The translations under genes were made by a program, and so were the position numbers. From Pelobates cultripes (taxonomy: Eukaryota; Chordata; Amphibia; Anura; Pelobatidae): 64,000 bases of DNA. The notes below the pieces were generated by a model. It was not told where the DNA came from. It worked only from the letters and a program-made list of their open reading frames with translations, and searched no databases. The stretch is taken from assembly GCA_933207985.1 (NCBI GenBank), contig OW240912.1, positions 231,295,341 through 231,359,340 on the forward strand. The letters run 5' to 3'. The first letter of the stretch is position 1, and each line of letters opens with the position of its first letter. Of the stretch, positions 34,578 through 47,420 are shown one piece after another.

Positions 34578-35625
34578 TACAGTGCCTTGCAAAAGTATTC
34601 ACCCCCCTTGACTTTTTACCTATGTTGCTACATTACAGCCTTAAGTTCAATGTTTTATAATCTGAAGTTTATGTGATGGATCAGAACACAATAGTCTAAG
34701 TTGGTGAAGTGAAATTAGAAAAATATATACATAAAACTATTTTTTAGAAATAGAAAACAGAAAATTGGCATGTGCGTATGTATTCACCCCCTTTGTTATG
34801 AAGCCCATAAAAAGCTCAGGTGCAACCAATTACCTTCAGAAGTCACACAATTAGTGAAATGATGTCCACCTGTGTCCAATCTAAGTGTCACATGATCTGT
34901 CATTACATATACACACCTTTTTTAAACAAGGCCCCAGAGACTGCAACACCTAAGCAAGAGGCACCACTAACCAAACACTGCCATGAAGACCAAGGAACTC
35001 TTCAAACAAGTAAGGGACAATGTTGTTGAGAAGTACAAGTCAGGGTTGGGTTATAAAAACATATCCAAATCTTTGATGATCCCCAGGAGCACCATCAAAT
35101 CTTCCTTCCAGCAGGACAATGACCCCCAAACACACTGCTAAAGAAATACTTGAGTGGTTTAAGGGGAAACATGTAAATGTATTGGAATGGCCTAGTCAAA
35201 GGCCAGACCTCAATCCAATAGAAAATCTGTGGTCAAACTTAAAGATTGCTGTTCACAAGCGCAAACCATCCAACTTGATGGAGCTGGAGCAGTTTTGCAA
35301 GGAGGAATGGGCAAAAATCCCAGTGGTAAGATGTGGCAAGCTCATAGAGGCTTATCCAAAGCGACTTGGAGCTCTGATTGCCGCAAAAGGTGGCTCTACA
35401 AAGTATTGACTTTAGGGGGTGAATAGTTATGCACATTGACTTTTTCTGTTATTTTGTCCTATTTGTTGTTTGCTTCACAATTAAAAAAAAACATCTAGAA
35501 GGTGTGGACATGTTCTGTAAATTAAATGATGCAAATTCTCAAACAATTCATGTTAAGTCCAGGTTGTGAGGCAACAAAACATGAAAAATGCCAAGAGGGG
35601 TGAATACTTTTACAAGTATTATGTA
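34578..35625 (+). mobile_element. Tc1/mariner transposon, internally deleted
   Basis: Begins at TA with CAGTGCCTTGCAAAAGTA (from 34580), a typical Tc1-like end, with TATTCACCCCC following. The right end is the decayed complement GGGGTGAATACTTTTACAAG near 35596-35615. Only the C-terminal part of the transposase remains. Total length ~1.05 kb versus ~1.6 kb for a complete element. Confidence 0.85.
35119..35409 (+). pseudogene. Tc1-like transposase, C-terminal fragment
   Basis: Contains the last part of the DDE catalytic domain. QQDND lies just upstream and in another frame at 35111-35125, then [25 protein letters not shown]. The distance from the first Asp of QDND to the Glu of IENLW is 34 residues, as in the D34E signature of Tc1 enzymes. 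An extra C at ~35127 puts the catalytic Asp out of frame with the rest. The DNA-binding domain and the first catalytic Asp are deleted. The start Met at 35119 is accidental. Confidence 0.85.
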
Positions 35626-38600
35626 TGTGTCTTGGACATCTGTGGTGCTATGTGAATATATATATATGGTATTATGTGTTCAGGGCTTTGCAGCATTGCA
35701 TCCATGTATGTTGGCAGTTTGTTGTATTATGTATGTGATTATGGGCTGCCTGTTGTATGTAAGTGTTTGAAATGTTTGAGATATTTTTGTATGTGGGGCC
35801 ATATGTGGTGTTATATGTATGTATAATGACTGATTGTGGTTACAATACCAAAAACAGTCCTTGAGATTTGCACATTGGTAAAAAAAATGTTTAGAGGAGA
35901 GTTCAACAAACTGGATAATTATAAAGGGGATTTTGAAGATCTGAGCTATCCAAATCAGTAGAGTACATCATCACTAGCGTGCCTTGATGGAAAATCATGT
36001 TAGTATTTATAAGGGTACATAGGAGGATTCTTTTGGCCAAAGAAAGGGAGTTCAGGTTCAGGTAGGAGACAAGTTTGTACTTGACATGGTTATGTCTTAT
36101 ACAGTTGGGGGCTTGCTATTGTATGTAAGTCCCTGTTTACAAATAATATTTATATGTTATACAAATTTTATTGCTGGTGATGCAAGTTTCACAGAGCGTG
36201 ACTAATAAAACACCTTAAAAATCTATAAGATTTGGAAGATGAGAAATAGTGTTTATATAGAGCAACTTTTATCCATCAAATATTAATACTATCAAGAGCA
36301 AGTGTTGATCTTCTACTTACAAACAGACCATATCGAATTTTCTAGCAGTGGATAAAGGTGATCTTCATAGCATTATTTAGTAAACCTGGGCCGACATGTG
36401 CTAAAGGCAGAAGATTCCATATTAACATTACCATAATCCTTAGTGAGCTAGTTTGCATAAATTAGAATTTGAAGCAATGCTTGTTCTAATGTCGTTTCAC
36501 AGTAGGAAATAGTTTGAAGTATGTACCCTTGAACTACAAACAGAGATTTTCTATACGTAGCTGTACACATTACATTAGCAGAAAATATAGAAATCTACAT
36601 TTCATCATTCAAATCGTGTGGAATTCTATGGAGGCAAGATCCACACAATGAAAAGAAACTCTCTTTTAATCTAACCTACTTCCTGAGATACTTGGTTAAC
36701 TTCTCTCATCATGTTCTAGCATTCTGAATACAGATATTTTTTTATTGAACTGTTAAAACGTATGTACTAATGAAGGAATGGATAACTGGTCATTTAAGAT
36801 TTATTTTTCATTATCTAATATCTATTTATTTGTACGTTATATTTTGCTGTAAATATGTAAGAAATCTGACATCAAAGTCAATGTATTTGTGCCAAAGAAT
36901 ACACATATTACCATTTATTTAGTTCTATATTTAACTGGGCATTATTACTATGTACATCTATAGCACACTTTAGCCTTGGTCTATTGCCTTTCCAACCAAG
37001 GCCTATATTCAATATTGTTGGATAAGCTTTTCAAATTATGTAATATTTATGGATACACTTTTAAAATAGTTTTTTTCCCCCAAAAATGTTAACATTTAAA
37101 AAATATATGAAAAATATCTCAATACAAAAATATCAATATATTACAATTGCTTATTTATTTATAAAATATTTTACCATATATTACAATATATAAATATGTT
37201 TCAAATTTTCATTTTTTAAAAAACAGTTATTCAAAATTATGAAATCATATGAAAAGCTCGTCCAATAATATTAATTCTGGGCCGGAGTACTGCTAGTAGC
37301 AGGTTTTTAAAGACAATCTATTTATCAGTAAGTATTCATAATAGTATCTGTTCAAACAAAATGAAGTATAGTATCTGTTCGAACCCAATGAAGATCTGTA
37401 ATACAACGGGTATTAAAGTACCAAGAAAGACATTGAGACATGTTCCTTGGAGTATATCTACCACAATGTGCAGAGTTCTACTCTAGCACAACATACTGCT
37501 TGCTCTGTTTTGAAAATCATGGAATCCTAAATTACAGTGACAATAAAAGTATGTTTAAGTCCTTTAATGTGATATATTCTTTCTAGAGAAGCCAAAATTT
37601 GTATATACGCATAAATCACAGAACACTGGGAGGACATGCTCCTCTTTGATGGCCATAACCCCCAAATCCTTAGAACTAATCTATCAATATTAGGAAGTAT
37701 GGATCCTATAAAAACCCACTTCACACTACAGAGAGACTCATTAGGCTAGGGTGGCATGATTTTCACTTTAAAACAATATGGATTCCTAGAAAACAATAAT
37801 CATTATGGCAACAATGAAATAAATGCAACCTTCAATATATATTTCTTAGAAATGTCTTGGTTATGTAAGACATCTGGACATCCTAAATTATGTTATGTTA
37901 GTGTTATAATTATGCTTTATGTAGTATAACAAGATGCACAGGTTGTATACCACACATATCATGCAAAATGAAATTCCAGGCAGTCAACTAATAAACAACC
38001 TTTGAGGAGCAAATAAAAAATGCTGCTTTCCTAAACTAATCGTACATGTTAAAATGTTACCTAATGGCAACATTATCCAAATGAGTACATGCAACCTTTT
38101 TTATCCTTATCAATAAGTCAATAAAGATAAACTGAGTTAAGTTACTTGGACGTAGCTATAAAAACTCTTGTGCAACTAATTGTCTCATGAGTCAAAACTG
38201 ATAACATATCTAAATGATTCCTACAGTGAGCTATCAAAGGGTGCTAAGGGTTTAACAGGATATGGATGTCATTTTACTAACTGGAGTTAAGGAGTCCTAA
38301 GCTTAGCAATTGTAAATATGTCATTTTCTAAGAACGGTTGATTATCTGAAATTATATGGTTATATTTTAACATATAGCCCTTGATATTATGCTACTATTG
38401 TGCAGCTGACATGCCATATCATTAGAAGAAAAGATTCAATGATTTAAACGTTGTATCTAATGATTTACTTTTAACGATAAAAAGTGAAGGTTAAAAAAAA
38501 ATAACATAAGCAAAATAAATACAATAAAAAGTCATTTCCCACATATACAATAAATCAGTTAAACAGACATTCTGTTTAAGAGTGGGCCAGGGGCTCGGCG

Positions 38601-40450
38601 AGACCCAGATAATAGGGTAAACTGCTGTTAAACACTTTACCCCATTACCAGGGAATGGGGCCAAGGTACCCCTGGCTTCATAACCACTTCAGCTAGCTGA
38701 AGGCCAGTGATGAATTGTTTATTATATTCAACCATATACACTAATAGCAGCTCCACCTACTGTTGGATTCTCCAAAATACACCCATTTTATATGGCGACT
38801 CACATTCTTAAAAATAAGAACTGTTGACTGTAGAAAACCAGTACAAACCTTGGCTTGTTCTGTAGTTTGGTTTATGCCTAAAATATGTTTGATTGGAAAT
38901 TACTGTTGTATTATTGAGTTCATCAAAGCAAAACAAAACAAAAATGTATTGGCTTGTTTAGCTTTGTAAAATAGCAACATTCCAAGAAGGTACCATTTTA
39001 AATTCTGTTGTTCATATTTTTTTTGTTCATATTTTATTGAAAAGATTTATTTTCCATTTTTATTGCAGATTTTTTTTGTTAGCAAGAGATAGCAGATGTA
39101 TCAGAAGAGATAAAATTTAATAAGAAAGATCTGTGTGATTTTATTAAGTGCTTTAGTTATGGTTTCTAAGGTAGCCGTGAAAAACAATGGTATGCCAGTA
39201 TGTGTGTGCATTTTCCTATTTTAAGTTTTGACCAAAACTTACTTTTTAAATAAAAAAAATACATTCAGTTAAAATTACTGCATAAAGCAATTTCACTTTG
39301 CTACAACTAGCAATTGCAGGTTGAGTTGCACTATAATTACAGCAGATGTGCACAGTGTTGCAGTTAAAAATCATATTAGCTGGCTATTAACTATGCAGAA
39401 TTAAAAAATTTAAAATAGTCACTGTGCACCCCACCTGGGTCTTAACTCAAGGTCTCAACTCAAGCCGTCTCACTCCAGTAAATACATTTTTGTCATTACG
39501 CTACAAGTTAAGTGACATTCACTCCATCATCTCCAGTGGAACTGGCAAAGTTTTGAATGGTTCAAGTCTTTGTTAAATTTGTCAAACACATGAACAGGAA
39601 GGCCAGGCTGGGTCCTATTGGAGATGGTGGGTTATATGTCATTAAACTTATTGTCACTAAAGACAAGTTGGGTACAAGATTACTACCTAGTAGCTACCTG
39701 ATGGTCTGCTCAAATTGGGTATGTCTAGCAAGTATAGCTGACGCGATACATATAGAAAGTAGGCTTTTTGATTAATATTCGATTTGTAGAAGACTCTGAA
39801 AATGATTAATTTAGGTTACTTACTCAGATTGAATAATGTATGCTGTCTGTTCTTTATGTTGAAGCCTAGAGCATTGATAAAGTATGTCGACCTCATTGAG
39901 TAACCAGCAGATAAAAAAATTAAATAACATTTTTTTGTCACTTATGAGCTATTGATAGCCTTTTTCAATAAGGTCGTCACACCCATGTACTGGAGAGATT
40001 GGGTTAATGTATAGAACAAGGGCCTCATAGTCTCCTCATTCAAGCACCTAGGCACCAACTTACTTCTACATGATGTCAACTGTCATGGATATGTCCAGTT
40101 CTGTTGCATACGTACATTTAAACTTAAAATAATAAAATTTCAACTCCTATCATTGTCCTCAATATTCATTGATGGGAGGTGCAATCTCTAACATTTTCCT
40201 GTAAAATTAAATTATTTAACACTTACATCCAGCAATGAAAATCAATATAAATGCACATCCGGGGAGGCATGTTTTCCTACTCTAGCTCAGCTAGATGATT
40301 GTGGATTATCTTTATTTATGTTTTTTTTTTTTTCCTTTAAAACATTTTTCTTTACATTTCTATAAACCACTATTGATATTATTTTTTACTCGTAACTGGC
40401 CAATATTTTCTGGAGATCTGATTTGAATAGAATAGCCGGAAACAAAATAT
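35626..40450. other. unique AT-rich DNA
   Basis: A long AT-rich stretch with no recognised gene. Around 38580-38700 a GC-richer patch contains GGGGTAAAGTG-type inverted pieces that could be a MITE remnant, but I cannot define its ends. Short frames throughout lack domains. Confidence 0.4.
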
Positions 40451-40830
40451 TCAACATATAAATTGATATCTAAGGTTATCTATAAAGGCCATTAGAGCCC
40501 TAGTGTTCTCTGCGTGTGTTTTCGTATACAACATTAAGCCCAGCTGGGCTTCCTCAACCCCCCCACAGTCTGTAACATTAAAATCACACATGTTTGAAGC
40601 ATCCGACTTACAGTAATTTGTTTGCCTGTGACTAATGCAGTTGGCAGAACTCAGGGAGGGTTCTGGTTTGCAAACAACACTATTCTCTTTGAATATTTTT
40701 CTGGCCAAGCAAACGGCTTAACAATATAAAGATGCGACAAGCATCCTTTCCTCCCCCTCTGGAATGGGGATAAAACTAAGCATACCACATGGTAATCCTA
40801 GTAAATGCACTGGCAATGTACTAACTAAAT
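40451..40830. other. candidate conserved non-coding element
   Basis: Balanced composition in AT-rich surroundings, no repeat signature, TTAAAATCACACATG and GCAAACAACA-type motifs. The 85-codon minus frame at 40451-40708 has no recognised family. Conservation cannot be judged here. Confidence 0.25.
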
Positions 40831-41224
40831 GCTGTAGTGCAGCAAATACATCTCTTTTAATGCTAAAGGCATTAGAAAAGATGAAAAACACTCTATGGAG
40901 TTAGGCGGCGCAGAACAGTAATCCTTTCTTTTCTGCAAAAGGGTGTTTATGAATGAAGCCAGAGGCACATATAAAATGAAATAAGTGAGCTCAGCTTAAA
41001 CTTAAAAAAAAAAAAAGACAGCATATGTCATGGAGACACTAGCTAGCAGTATCATACTCAACCTACTTGGATAATTGTGCAACTAAGATTTTTAAATTGT
41101 ATCACTTATTTTATGAATTATTATGAAAAAAAATACTTTTTAGAGTCCTACTAGTATGTATGTCATGAAATAATTATTAAAATTATTTACATAAAAGTTA
41201 AAATATTTCAAGCAACACAAAACA
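40831..41224. other. unique AT-rich DNA
   Basis: Nothing recognised. Confidence 0.4.
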
Positions 41225-41266
41225 ACTATCTATCTATCTATCTATCTATCTATGTCTGTCTTTCTG

Positions 41267-41305
<39 letters not shown>

Positions 41306-41320
41306 GTCTGTCTGTCTGTC
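41225..41320. repeat. (TATC)n/(TGTC)n microsatellite
   Basis: About 95 bp of tetranucleotide repeats, mainly CTAT with interspersed CTGT units. Confidence 0.95.
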
Positions 41321-42103
41321 TATATCATCACCCTGTGTTTTCTGAAAAATGTTCCAAAGTACTAAATATTGGGCTAGTGGTAGCTGGTGAAGTGCCTCCC
41401 CCCAATTAGTTGGGCTTTACATTGCGTAATAATTGTGTGTTTACCTTTAATGATACAAAATTCCACCACTTTTTTCATAATGCACATTTGTTGCATTGTT
41501 TTACTCACCTTAGAGTTGAGGGTGATGTGCAGATGATAATATGAATTTATTTATTTATACTAAAACCACAAATGTGTGTATCATACAATTGTAATTGACG
41601 CAGGACCTCATGGGAGTAGTCTGCTTTATACTAGGAAACTAAGTAGAATATCTACATAAGTCATATTATTTAAAAGTACTTTGTTTTATAGGTTGTTGAG
41701 TTTTATTTGAACAAAACTTAAAACTGGGCTTAATCCAAAGACGCATTATACAAATATAGCTACGTTTGTAAAGATATAAAGTAGCAGAACCTTCTAGAAT
41801 CTTGTAGGTTGAATAAACACCTCTATCTTAATGCCATGCTAAGCTTGGCTTGTTAGCAAAATACTATTCTAAGGAGTTCGATTGTAAACCATCTGGAAAT
41901 GAAACATGGTCTATGAATGTACAGGATTATTTTTTAATCAATCTTTAAAGAAGAAGTATTTTCCATTCATAAAATGATAGATTTTTTTAAAAAGAAACAT
42001 GAATCCTAAATGTGCAGTTCAATAGAATTCGGGGTTCTGGTACTTAATAACACCTGATTAAATAAAAGTTTACCTACAAAATTTCACATACCTTACTCCT
42101 TGC
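41321..42103. other. unique AT-rich DNA
   Basis: Nothing recognised. Confidence 0.45.
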
Positions 42104-42450
42104 TTAAAGGACCACTATAGCTTAATGAAGTGGTCTGGGTGCCAGGTCCATCTAGGATTAACCCTTCCTGCTGTAAACATAGCAGTTTCAGAGAAATGGG
42201 TTAATCCATCCTCTAGTGGCTGTCTCATTGACATCTGCTAGAGGCGCTTCCGCGCTTCTCACTGTGATTTTCACAGTGAGAAGACGCCAGCGTCCATAGG
42301 AAAGCATTGAGAATGCTTTCCTATGAGACTGGCTGAATGCTCGCGTGGCTCTTGCCGCGCATGCGCATACAGCCGATGACGGAAGAAGAAGGAGGAGATT
42401 CCCCAGCGCTGAGGGAGCCCGGCGCTGGAAAAAGGTAAGAATCTAACCCC
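42104..42450. mobile_element. T2/Kolobok-like MITE, truncated, opposite orientation
   Basis: The left terminus TTAAAGGACCACTATAG is followed by AATGAAGTGGTCTGGGTGCC, which is the right-end sequence of the copies at 27117 and 44940, so this one is inverted. It shares the stem CACTGTGATTTTCACAGTG and the AGCATTGAGAATGCTTTCC hairpin. It fades at GGAAAAAGGTAAGAATC without the expected second terminus. Confidence 0.8.
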
Positions 42451-43060
42451 TTCGTCAGGTCTCAGGCAGAAATTTATAGTGTACTAGCTGAGGTTATTTA
42501 TCATTTTAGGCAGTGCTAACTAAACTGAAACTGAGAGGGCTCATTCCCAGTGCTATTGTACTCAATACACTTTCCTTCAATGTTGCTGTCACTTTTTCAT
42601 CAGAACATGTATGAATATATAGTAAAATACTTTATGATATTTATTTGTTGGCTTGTGAATGGCAAAATAATCTGATAAAAGGGCACAAAGAATCAGTAAT
42701 GGAAAATTGTCACAAAAGGAACAGTGCTAAATATGGCCACAGATAATATAACATATTTTAAAAGGCAGGACAACTACAAGCGGAAAGAGGTTCCCCCTTA
42801 ATACCCCACAATATGCAATAGAAAAGAAGAAAAGGAAAGAAGGTTGCGTCTTAATAAAATGGAATATACCAATATAAAAATAACAGAAATAATATATACA
42901 GTAAAACAAGTGTAGTTCAAATACAATGGTATATAAAAGGTAGATAAAAAGTCTTGAAGTGAACAGCCAAACTGGACAAAATTTTGTAATATCTTTTTTA
43001 ATATCTTTTCAATTTAATATCTTTTTAATCCTGCAGCATAAAACATTCCAGCTTTTGAGA
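42451..43060. other. unique AT-rich DNA
   Basis: Nothing recognised. Confidence 0.4.
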
Positions 43061-43306
43061 AACATTGGAAAGCTAAGCCCACCTTTAGTGCTTCTATATG
43101 AGGTCTTGCCTCCTTGATGATGTTGCCCTGGGAGGAGAGGTAAGCAGCTCCAGGGGAGCTTCTGCGCTGAAAAAAGGTAAGTAAAACTTAATTTTTTTCT
43201 CATTTGTATTTCAAACTGGGGTGCGGGATCCTATTCAAAGATTGGGAGAGGGACACTATAGCTTTAGGCATACAGATTTGTAAACGCTATAGTGTTCCGT
43301 GAAATT
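43061..43306. mobile_element. T2-like MITE remnant
   Basis: Contains the internal landmark CGCTGAAAAAAGGTAAGTAA seen in other T2 copies, and further on two short inverted ends (GGGACACTATAGC and GCTATAGTGTTCC, 43251-43307). Composite and decayed; TTAA borders are not clear. Confidence 0.45.
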
Positions 43307-43309
43307 CTC

Positions 43310-44522
43310 ACTTTTGTAAATAACCCTGTTGTCCTGTAATGATGTAAACTAAACAAAATAAAAATAATTACAAGAGGGATCCCAAAAGAGCAAGTTAAAA
43401 AAGAAGAGAGCCAACGGTTTCCTTTGTCCTGTGAATCTAAATGATATTTGGAATCAGGTTCTCTGAATTTGCCACATCACAAGATGCTGTTGTGGAGGAG
43501 ATTATAGCAGGATGTCATTGATAACAGTAAATACATGAGCCAACTTTATCAAGAAAGCATTTAATTCTCACTTTAATCTATTCAAGATTTATGAGAACAA
43601 GTACTCATCACTACCAGGCTCAAAGAAAAATGGAATTTTCAATTCGTGTTTTTTGGCAGACACATTTTACAGTTTTATTGCAGAGGGGCTCTGGAAATAT
43701 CCATATTTTTGGACAGGGAGCTAGTTTACTGCAACTTTATTGTTTGTAATAAATAATGCATTTACTATCCCGTCTGCCAACAGTTAGAAACCGCTGCATG
43801 TGCCAGGCAGGGCCTTGATCTCTCCTCTGTTAATAAGAATTTCATATATTGGAGACACATTTTTAAACATTGTGATCGTTGCTCAACAATTGCACGTCCC
43901 ACCCATACTTAAAATTAATAGATTTTGGAGCTTAACAGCTGGCAGTACAGAATTTTCCTCTTGGAAATGCCTGGTTGGCACAATCAGCATGTACATAACC
44001 AATTCTCCTGATGCCTTTGTAAAGAAAAGGCCCAAAAAAAAATTACTTAAGCTCCTCAGATACCATTTTTAAAAATAGCCTTGCTGGCAATTTAGACTCA
44101 GTAGTTTTATCAAATTAATTCAAATATCTGCATTAAAAACAACAGTTGTAATAAATAGGAAAGCATTTAGTTGGCATATAAGGCACATGGCAGCCATGTG
44201 AATTGCTCAAAAGCTTTGTTCTCCTTTGATGTGTATAACTTAAACTTAGACATTTACTTGATGTAGATTGATTAGACATTTACAATTTAAATAAAGAGTA
44301 AGAGAAAATTAAGAATTAATTTAAAGGTACAGATACAGAAAGCTGGAAAACAGAAGAGATAAACCACCTGTATAATACACATTTTAAATTAGGAATTTAA
44401 CAGATAACACAAAAACCAATCAAAGGTCAAATGAGCACTTTTTCCATGGAATGTGTCAGTTGTTTTTTCTATGTTTGTAGAATATCGATAGTTGTCCTTA
44501 GCATTAACATATGCGTTAAAAT
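43310..44522. other. unique DNA with a conserved-element-like island
   Basis: 43490-44100 is a complex, repeat-free stretch with several TAAT cores, TTTATTGC and GGAAATATCCATATTT motifs. It reads like a vertebrate conserved non-coding element. The 90-codon plus frame at 43800-44072 shows no domain. Confidence 0.3.
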
Positions 44523-44939
44523 TGTCATGGGGTAACACTTCTGGGTTCAGAACTCCGCTGGGCGAAGCCGGACCCCTCCCCCCTCTGACACAGATCTGAC
44601 GGTATTTAGGGAGACTGGGCCAGAGAGAGGGTGCTTGGTGATTGTGTGTGAGCTAATGTGTGAGCTGCCTCCGCAAGACCGCGGGCTCCACAGGCTCAGC
44701 TATTGAGAGCTACTTCCGCCAGACTTACCGCTCCACAGGCTCTGGCAACGTGGGTCCTACTCCCGAATATGTACGCCGGCTCCTGGGATACGCCGGCTCT
44801 ACAAACTCTGAAGTCGTCCTAGCCTTCTGGACTAAGACAAGTATGCTTCATGTCATAGAGGATTACTGGAGAACGGAAACTCACTGACTTTACAAGTGGA
44901 TCATATCCCTGAATTATTGGAGGACTACTCAGATTAACC

Positions 44940-45444
44940 TTAAAGGACCACTATAGTGCCAGGAAAACATACTCATTTTCCTGGCACTATAGTGCCCTGA
45001 GGGTGGCCCCACCCTCAGGGTCCCCTCCCGCCCGGCTCTGGAAGGGGGAAAGGGGTAATAACTTACCTTTTTCCAGCGCTGGGCGGAGAGCTCTCCTCCT
45101 CCTCTCCGCCTCCGATCCGCCCCGCCGGCTGAATGCGCCGCGCAGCGGCAAAGGCTGCGCGCGCATTCAGCCCGTCACATAGGAAAGCATTTACAATGCT
45201 TTCCTATGGCGCTTTCGCGATGCTCTCACTGTGAAAATCACAGTGAGAAGCATGCAAGCGCCTCTAGTGGCTGTCAATGAGACAGCCACTAGAGGATTAG
45301 GGGGAAGGCTTAACCCATTCATAATTATAGCAGTTTCTCTGAAACTGCTATAATTATGAAAAAATGGGTTAACCCTAGAAGGACCTGGCACCCAGACCAC
45401 TTCATTAAGCTGAAGTGGTCTGGGTGCCTAGAGTGGTACTTTAA
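44940..45444. mobile_element. T2/Kolobok-like MITE nested in the probable LTR
   Basis: TTAA-bounded, with termini TTAAAGGACCACTATAG and AGAGTGGTACTTTAA. Contains a 17-bp perfect hairpin, ATAATTATAGCAGTTTC, at 45321-45337/45341-45357 with a 3-nt loop. Also has TCACTGTGAAAATCACAGTG and an inverted pair around CCAGGAAAACATACTC. The best preserved of the family here. The frames across it are non-coding. Confidence 0.9.
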
Positions 45445-45521
45445 GTATATCTTTCAGCTATTTGTCTACAATATCAGTTAAGAATGAACTAATGCTTTCT
45501 TACTCAAATCTTCATTGCTTC

Positions 45522-45690
45522 AAGATACTAATTATATGGAGGACAACTCCCATCATGCTTATTCACTATGAACTGTTTCTTGCTTTGTAAATATACTCAG
45601 TGCTACAAGCTACTAATTATATGGAGGACAACTCCCATCATACTTATTAACTATGAACTGTTCCTGCTTTGCAAATATTCTCAGCTACTT
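45522..45690. repeat. 85-bp tandem duplication
   Basis: Two copies, starting CAAGATACTAATTATATGG (45521) and CAAGCTACTAATTATATGG (45606), nearly identical over 85 bp. It lies inside the probable LTR after the nested MITE. Confidence 0.85.
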
Positions 45691-45986
45691 GCTTAATGTT
45701 TCTATTAAAGATTATTCTCATTAACCAAAGAATGTTACTTAATGCATCTCTGAGGAAATACTTAATAATGAACTTTGTGTTGCTGATTACTTGCACTTCT
45801 TCTTATTGGATTATTGCCTAAATGCAATTCATTTCGTTTGAATCAAGTTCCCAGCAATTCTCTCTTTTCTTAAAGCTACAGTATTGATACTTAAAAGTGT
45901 CTCTGTATCTTCACTAATGTAATTAGGGAGGTTTACAAGCTGCAGTTGAGCTCCAATCCAAATCACCCAAGTAACGTAACAAAAAC

Positions 45987-46512
45987 GTCCTAAGATACTT
46001 TCTAAGAGTAGTCCAAGAATGGATAATGATGAACTAACAGTATACTTTTTATCAGTCGTTCTGATACGAGTTGACAGACAGCGTAGTTCACTAAATTACT
46101 AATGGGACAAATCGATCTGGGTGCGTAAGGGGACATTCAGAATACAAAATATGAACATTGGACATTATCAAATAGTGTAAACAGATTTTGAAGATAAGGC
46201 TTAGAAGGACCCTGAATATTGTCCAGATTTCAGCCAGACTGAACCCTGCTGGACAATTTTAATCTGGACCCAAGCTAAAAATAGCAATTATTTTCCCACT
46301 AGGGTTGGACATACTTGCATAGAAAATGTTAAGTCCTGATTACTGTCAGTCATTTTATTTCAATAAACAACTATTTGGTTTTGTTAGAACTTCTGGTGTC
46401 CAATTCTACCTGTCTTACCTGCATTAATACGCAAATCATGAAAGATCTACATTTCAGTCTCCTCCTGAAGTCCTTCATCAAAGAGTCAAACCAGTCATTG
46501 TAGGAGATATTT
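45987..46512. other. unique DNA, possible short gag-like start
   Basis: An ATG at ~46020 begins a short frame containing VDRQR that may be the start of an element gag. It ends within 25 codons. The rest is unassigned, with a short match to the 32900-33010 stretch. Confidence 0.25.
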
Positions 46513-47420
46513 TGCTTATCCTTCCTGGAACATCAACCCTGATGATATGAAGATTTTCAACAAGGTTGATGTTCCAGGAGGGATGAGCCAAATAGCAAAT
46601 GATTTAGGTAAACTAGAAAAACGGTCAGAGTTGTGGCAACTGACATTTAATGTGGATAAGTGCAAGATAATGCATCTTGGGCATAAAAACCTAAGGGCAG
46701 AGTGCAGAATATTTGACACACTACTAACCTCAACATCCGAGGAAAGGGATTTAGGGGCAATTATTTCAGATGACTTAAAAGTAGGCAAACAATGTAATAG
46801 AGCAGCAGGAAATGCTAGCAGAATGCTTGTTTGTATAGGGAGAGGTATTAGCAGTAGAAAGAGGGAACTGCTCATGCAGTACAGAACACTAGTGAGATCT
46901 CATTTGGAGTATTGTATGCAGTACTTGAGACTGTATCACCAGAAGGAAACTGATACTTTAGAGAGAGTTCAGAGAAGGGCTACTAAACTGGTTCATGGAT
47001 TGCAGGATAAAACATACAAGGAAAGAGTAAAGGATTTTAACAATTATAGCTTGGTGGAAAGATGAGACGGGGGGATATGCTAGAAACATTTAAATATATA
47101 AAGGGAATCAACACAGTAAAGGAGGAGAAAATAATTTAAAAGAAGAAAAATTACCACAACAAGAGGAAATAGTCTTAAATTAGAAGGGCAAAGGTTTAAA
47201 AATAACGTCAGGAAGTATTACTTTACTGAAAGGGTAGTGGATGCATGGAATAGCCTTCCAGCTGAAGTGGTAGATATTAACACAGTGAGGGAGTTTAAGC
47301 ATGTGTTGGGTAGGCATAAGGCTATCCTAGACTTAAGATAAGGCCAGGGACTAATGAAAGTATTTAGAAAATTGGGCAGACTACATGGGCCAAACAGTTC
47401 TTATCAGCGGTCACATTGTA
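46513..47420 (+). mobile_element. 5'-truncated CR1 LINE with inverted 5' end
   Basis: Plus-strand CR1, same family as 10753-14615, covering the end of the RT region through the 3' UTR. The frame 46547-47065 contains WQLTFNVDKCKIMHLG, GNASRML and VQRRATKLVHGL. The tail ends in a decayed GGTCACATTGTAT at ~47420. At the 5' end, 46513-46540 is the inverted complement of part of 46562-46590, so the first ~28 bp are an inverted, duplicated piece. The frame breaks at ~47065. Confidence 0.88.

Larger units (their letters stand above)
44523..45981 (+). repeat. probable LTR of a gypsy-type element, with nested MITE
   Basis: Begins TGTCATGGGGTAAC and ends AACGTAACA, giving TG...CA. Flanks are AAAAT (44518-44522) and AAAAC (45982-45986), four of five matching. 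A GC-rich U3-like first part, TATTTAGG near 44603 and an ATTAAAG at ~45705 fit an LTR. Without the T2 MITE at 44940-45444 it would be ~960 bp. The downstream sequence has an ATG-led frame that could be a few codons of gag, in which case this is a 5' LTR and not a solo LTR. Boundaries are inferred. Confidence 0.45.

Noticed and set aside
39420..39500. tRNA-SINE-like segment
   Set aside because: Only a loose resemblance to a B box, with no A box at the right distance and no tail.
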